From positions 24,037,335-24,101,334 of the forward strand of contig CM059977.1 of NCBI GenBank assembly GCA_030490835.1: a DNA stretch of 64,000 nucleotides, in the 5' to 3' direction. Below, one piece after another: positions 59,636 through 64,000 of the stretch (the first letter of the stretch is position 1; every line of letters begins with the position of its first letter). The DNA is from Annona cherimola. Taxonomy: Eukaryota > Streptophyta > Magnoliopsida > Magnoliales > Annonaceae. The position numbers and the translations under genes were made by a program. The notes beneath the pieces are model-generated. The model worked only from the letters and a program-made list of their open reading frames with translations. It did not search any database and was not told the DNA's origin.

Positions 59636-61765
59636 TGTAACGGCCTGAACTAAAAATCAAGGCTTTTGCCTAAATTTTCGGTCCAAGTTGTTTTAAAACT
59701 CCAGGATCTTTCCACGCGACGATTAAACCATCTCATTTAGGTAAGAAATAAATTTGCATTATTACATCCAAGTCCATAGAGTTATTACAAACATTGCCCA
59801 CTTCAATAAATTCTTTACATCCAAGTCAAGCCATTCATTACATAGAAAGAAATAAATAAAAAGATTTATTCATTAGCACGCCACCACCATCTCATTGGCC
59901 ACCATCCACGGGATCATCTGAGAGTCAAAGGAAAAAGGGGTAAGTTCACAAGAACTTAGTAAGTAGGATTATGCCCTGCAATTAAGATCATAAGAACGCA
60001 TCATCTTCACTCAATTGCTTAACTCTTATAGCCTTTAAAACATCTTATATGTCATCATCTCTTCCTAGAAGTACTCAACTTAAAATTTGGGGACTACCCT
60101 AAGGATTTAAGACCTTAAATCCTTTAAGATACTCCTCTGTCCCCAAAACTCAAACTTCTAGGCATCATTTGGCTAATCTAGCCCTTCCATTGAACTCAGA
60201 AGGTCCAAATCCATAGGAAATGACCCCTGGATCACTCAAATCGGACCTCTAGAGCTCAATTTACATCAATTTTAAGATGGACGCACCAAACGGTGCCACG
60301 TGTCTCTCGCCGCCGGCGACTTGGGCTCGCCGCCGGTGGTTCTGCCCGACTGGGCTTCCTGGTGGGCCGCGCTCTGGGCTTTACTGCCTGGGCTTCTGCC
60401 TGGGTATCATCCTGGGCTCTGAGTCATGGGTTGGCTCACTGGATCCTCCTTCTGAGGCCCATTGCAACAGTTGGGCTCGTCTGCAGCTGGGCTCAGCCTG
60501 TATCCAGCCCACTCCCTGAAGCCCGTACCATCTTCTGGAAATTTACAGATTCCCCTGCTGTCTTCTGATTTTACAGAAACTCCTTGACAGCTTATGATTT
60601 TCAGAAAAACCATTAGGCAGAATTGTAAAATATCCAAAAACTCGAAAATAGGCAGTAACATCCATTTTTTTCCATCCGTCCATTTATACAAGATATATAT
60701 ATAATAATATTTTAATATTATTTTCGTATATATATTTCCTTTAAACGTCTTAAATGCATTAAAATGCATTAAAAATTCATCTCATCAATAATTTGGCTAA
60801 CATAATTAATTTTAGGCCATCCAAGCATAATATAACATACATAATTTTACTCATTAATTTATTTTACTCAAAATAAATTATAATTATGCCATTATGCTTT
60901 CCATCTTGCCCAAAATTACCTTTATGTTATACATCCTCAAAATTATTGATAAATCCTCACATAATTAATTTAATGTAAATAATACATTTCTCAAATAATT
61001 ATGTGGCATCCATTCCATGTGCAATTAAGCATATAATATCTCATAACATCATAGCATGATTAATGACCATAAAATCACATATTAGTAAAACCACTAAATA
61101 ATTATGTGATAAATCCTCATTAAATCATGCCGTAATTAAAGGCTAAAGAGGCAAAATCCCCCTTACCTTAAAGAAGAAAATGAAATGGATTGCTTGAACG
61201 GGTTGGATCGGCCTTTTCCTTTCTCCTGCGGCAGCGTTCCTCCTCTTTCCTCTGGTATGCCTTTATTGAGTACCCAAGTCGTTTATTTATAGCTCACCGG
61301 AGGATTCACTGGAGGATTTTCCGCTCGAAATCCGATTTCAATTCAAATTTGAATTTCCGATCGCAATCCGATCTCAAATCCACTTCAAATTCTAATTTCA
61401 AGATCCCTGATCGCAATCCAATCTTAAATCAAATTTTAAATTCGAATTTCAAACTGGTGAGGCTCACAGAGCCCAAAAAGGCAAAATACATCATTTATAC
61501 ACTCATGGGATTCGAACTCGAGACCTCTTCTACCAAAGACCAACACCTTAACCACTTAAGCACATTGGGTCGTTGAGTTAAATACTCGCAATATTTTATA
61601 TAACTCAACCCATCATTCTAAGTGGGCTTATTTGGGTCTAGCCCAATAACCTTCCACTTATTCTTGGCCCATTGCTTGGTCATATGGTCAATGGTCAGGA
61701 TGCCACGTCAGTGGACACATCATCAGTTGAATAGTCAACTCATAAAATTTTTCCTAATTATTACA
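59636..61765 (-). repeat. 3' LTR of the gypsy element, 2130 bp
   Basis: In plus reading it runs from TGTAACGGCCTGAAC to CCTAATTATTACA. It contains a GC-rich block of GGGCTT/CTGGGCT repeats (about 60300-60530) whose open frames (80-120 codons) are incidental. An older, decayed relative is at 1040-3180. The left end is set by the TGTAAC terminus only, because the partner LTR is outside the window. Confidence 0.82.
61283..61293 (-). promoter_or_regulatory. Candidate TATA box of the gypsy LTR
   Basis: The minus strand reads GCTATAAATAA. AATAAAGG, a possible polyadenylation signal, follows about 22 bp downstream on the same strand. Confidence 0.55.
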
Positions 61766-61779
61766 GTCTCCCCTCCTTA
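61766..61779 (-). other. Polypurine tract of the gypsy element
   Basis: The minus strand reads TAAGGAGGGGAGAC immediately before the LTR start TGTAATAATT. This is the expected primer for plus-strand synthesis. Confidence 0.88.
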
Positions 61780-61806
61780 CAAAAGTTTCGTCCCCGAAAC
61801 TTACAT

Positions 61807-64000
61807 TTAATTATAAGGTAGAAACAAATTAGGACATATTTCTCGAATATTTTCCTCGAGTTCCCATGTTGCCTCTTTTTCACTGTGGTTACTCCACTGC
61901 ACAAGAACATGTTTGATCTTTCGACCATTCAGTTCTTTCTCTCTGGTGTCAAGAATTCGTATCGGTTGCTCTGGATGCGTTAGATCCCCTTCCACATGAT
62001 ACTGCTCAAACTGCAGCACATGGGTTGGATCCGACACATACTTTCTCAGCTGTGAGATATGAAACACATCATGCACTCCCGCCAATGCTGGCGGTAATGC
62101 CAACCGATATGCAACTCCACCAATGACGTCCAAGATCTCAAATGGTCCAAGATAACGAGGACTCAATTTCCCTTTTACTCCAAATCTCATTACCCCTCGA
62201 GTAGGCGAGACCTTTAGGAAAACCTTTTCCCCGATTGCAAATTGCAAATCGCGTCGTTTTCCATCGGCGTACTTTTTCTGTCGATCCTGAGCGGTCACCA
62301 GTCTCTTCCTGATCAACTGCACTACCTTGGTAGCCTGTTCGATCAGTTCCGGTGCTAATATCTTCCGCTCGCCGACTTCTTCCCAGTAAACCGGGGTGCG
62401 ACATTTCTTGCCATATAAGGCCTCGAAAGGAGCCATACCAATGCTTGCTTGATAACTATTGTTATAAGCAAACTCTGCCATTGCCAAATGCTCAACCCAT
62501 GAGCCTTGTAAATCTAACGCACAAGCCCGCAGTAAGTCCTCTAATATCTGGATGGTTCTCTCAGATTGGCCATCTGTCTGTGGATGATATGCAGTACTCA
62601 GGCGTAACTCTGTGCCCATAGCTGTCTGCAATTTTTGCCAAAATTCAGACACAAATCTTCTATCTCTATCAGAGACTATGGATACAGGAACGCCATGAAG
62701 CCTAACAATCTCCCTCACATACAATTCCGCCATCTGCTCCATCCGATAAGTCATTCGGTAAGGTAGAAAATGCGCCGACTTAGTAAGTCGATCTACCACT
62801 ACCCATACCGCATTCATTCGGCTTTGCGTTTTTGACAATGCAGTCACGAAATTCATCGTGATGTGTTCCCATTTCCACTCTGGTATCTCCAAAGGTCGCA
62901 ATAATCCTCCCGGTCTCTGCTTTTCTGGTTTTACTCGTTGGCAGACCAGACACTGGGACACAAATCTCGCAATCTCTACTCGCATTCTCTTCCACCAGTA
63001 TCTCTGACTCAAATCCTTGTACATCTTGGTACTACCTGGATGAACAGAGAATCTCGACTGGTGTGCTTCTTCAAGGAGTTCTCTTCGGAGTTCTTCATTC
63101 CTTGGAACCACGATTCTCTCTTGGAACATCAAAATACCATCAATCCCTTGCCAAAAACGAGTGGATTGGCCTTGATTCATTCTGTTTAAAATTTTTAAGA
63201 CAAATGAATCTTGCTTTTGTGCTTCCTTGATTTTCTCTACCAACAAGGATTGCAACTGCAAAACGCTCAACCGAGCAGTATCTCGAGAGGATATTACCTC
63301 TATCTCTAAGGCCTCAAACTGCCTTAGCAACTCCTCTTGTTGGGTAATCAAGGTTGCAACCACTGTATTCATCTTTCGGCTAAGAGCGTCTGCCACAACA
63401 TTGGCCTTCCTTGGATGATACTGAATTGAAACATCATAATCTTTCAGTAACTCCAGCCATCTTCGTTGCCGAAGATTTAATTCCTTCTGGGAGAATATGT
63501 ACTTTAAACTCTTATGGTCTGTAAATATCTCTGTTCTTTCACCATATAAGTAGTGACGCCAAATCTTTAAGGCGAACACTACTGCAGCCAACTCTAAATC
63601 ATGGGTAGGGTAATTCTGCTCACTTGGCTTCAACTGCCTTGAAGCATAGGCTATTACCCTCCCTTGCTGCATAAGTACACATCCCAGACCATTCCTAGAG
63701 GCATCACTATACACCACAAACTCTTTCCCACTTACCGGTAGGGTCAAAACCGGTGCCGTGGTTAAACGGTTCTTCAACTCTTGAAAACTTTCCTCACAGT
63801 CCTCTGTCCAAATAAATTTGGCGTTTTTGCGGGTTAATCGCGTTAACGGCACCGCAATTGAGGAAAAGTTCTCCACAAACCGTCGGTAATAGCCTGCCAA
63901 TCCCAGGAAACTTCTTATCTCAGTAACTGTGGTCGGCCTCTCCCAAGACACCACAGCCTTAATCTTTTCTGGATCAACAGAAACTCCTTTGCCACTGATC
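61807..64000 (-). CDS. pol: Gypsy pol polyprotein, C-terminal part; integrase active site damaged
   Basis: Partial, open to the window end. Counting from the residue encoded at 63954, it covers the reverse transcriptase connection region ([11 protein letters not shown]), RNase H with D84, E121, D146 and D189, the integrase HHCC zinc region (H298, H305, C335, C338), the integrase core and a chromodomain-like tail (about 640-712, [14 protein letters not shown]). The first catalytic Asp of the integrase D-D-E triad is Asn368 (codon AAT, 62851-62853) in ITMNFVTAL, where the family has MDF. The other two, D429 and E465, are present. GAT to AAT is a single transition. The frame is otherwise unbroken, so the loss is recent, and the encoded integrase should be inactive. 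Confidence 0.92.
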   Translation of the reverse strand, partial: ISGKGVSVDPEKIKAVVSWERPTTVTEIRSFLGLAGYYRRFVENFSSIAVPLTRLTRKNAKFIWTEDCEESFQELKNRLTTAPVLTLPVSGKEFVVYSDASRNGLGCVLMQQGRVIAYASRQLKPSEQNYPTHDLELAAVVFALKIWRHYLYGERTEIFTDHKSLKYIFSQKELNLRQRRWLELLKDYDVSIQYHPRKANVVADALSRKMNTVVATLITQQEELLRQFEALEIEVISSRDTARLSVLQLQSLLVEKIKEAQKQDSFVLKILNRMNQGQSTRFWQGIDGILMFQERIVVPRNEELRRELLEEAHQSRFSVHPGSTKMYKDLSQRYWWKRMRVEIARFVSQCLVCQRVKPEKQRPGGLLRPLEIPEWKWEHITMNFVTALSKTQSRMNAVWVVVDRLTKSAHFLPYRMTYRMEQMAELYVREIVRLHGVPVSIVSDRDRRFVSEFWQKLQTAMGTELRLSTAYHPQTDGQSERTIQILEDLLRACALDLQGSWVEHLAMAEFAYNNSYQASIGMAPFEALYGKKCRTPVYWEEVGERKILAPELIEQATKVVQLIRKRLVTAQDRQKKYADGKRRDLQFAIGEKVFLKVSPTRGVMRFGVKGKLSPRYLGPFEILDVIGGVAYRLALPPALAGVHDVFHISQLRKYVSDPTHVLQFEQYHVEGDLTHPEQPIRILDTREKELNGRKIKHVLVQWSNHSEKEATWELEENIREICPNLFLPYN

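Larger units (their letters stand above)
59636..64000 (-). mobile_element. Ty3/gypsy element, Tekay/Del-like, 3' part (cut by window end)
   Basis: From right to left in element order: C-terminal half of pol, a purine tract and the 3' LTR. The 5' LTR, gag, protease and most of the reverse transcriptase lie beyond position 64000. The integrase C terminus with a degenerate chromodomain-like tail, and the GGGGACGAAACTTTTGTAAG purine-rich end, are typical of the Tekay/Del chromovirus group. Confidence 0.9.

Noticed and set aside
60277..60769. Open frames of 80-120 codons in the GC-rich part of the gypsy LTR
   Set aside because: They are low-complexity GGGCTT repeats within an LTR, overlapping in several frames with no domain.

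Overview
This window is AT-rich nuclear DNA from a flowering plant. The evidence is one intron-containing plant cytochrome P450 gene of the CYP82 type, Ty1/copia and Ty3/gypsy (Tekay/Del-like) LTR retrotransposons, tRNA-type SINEs, hAT-like elements and Tourist-like MITEs. CYP82 genes are best known from dicots and their allies, but I cannot name the species. I saw no bacterial, organellar, rRNA or tRNA gene and no CRISPR array.

Layout. 1-10.4 kb: old LTR and foldback remnants, three SINEs and one hAT-like element. 10.48-17.70 kb: the only host gene, a CYP82-like P450 on the minus strand, two exons and a predicted 525-residue product, split by a 5.6 kb intron packed with transposons. 17.7-32.9 kb: MITEs, a 5.1 kb solo LTR and two kinds of hAT-like element, one carrying a 121-bp minisatellite. 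32.97-48.91 kb: a copia array of the form LTR-internal-LTR-internal-LTR, period 7113 bp, with one 5-bp target duplication (GAACC) at its outer ends. 48.9-59.6 kb: MITEs, a 3.5 kb solo LTR of the same family as the 5.1 kb one, and small repeats. 59.64-64.0 kb: the 3' half of a Tekay/Del-like gypsy element on the minus strand, cut by the window end.

Only the P450 is a likely working host gene. Copia copy 1 keeps long gag and pol frames, which lie in different reading frames. Copia copy 2 has a stop in each. The gypsy integrase has lost its first catalytic aspartate. Most other small open frames are antisense or chance frames inside these repeats.

I found no new enzymatic or defence system. The most unusual item is the shared-LTR copia array, together with its nine-fold GTCGAC repeats in U3, a short cluster of sequences resembling its own primer-binding-site/LTR junction, and a gag-pol frame break shared by both copies. 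Many element boundaries here are set by target duplications read directly from the sequence, so the insertion order can be partly reconstructed. Similarity between dispersed repeats was judged by eye; family names are from general knowledge.
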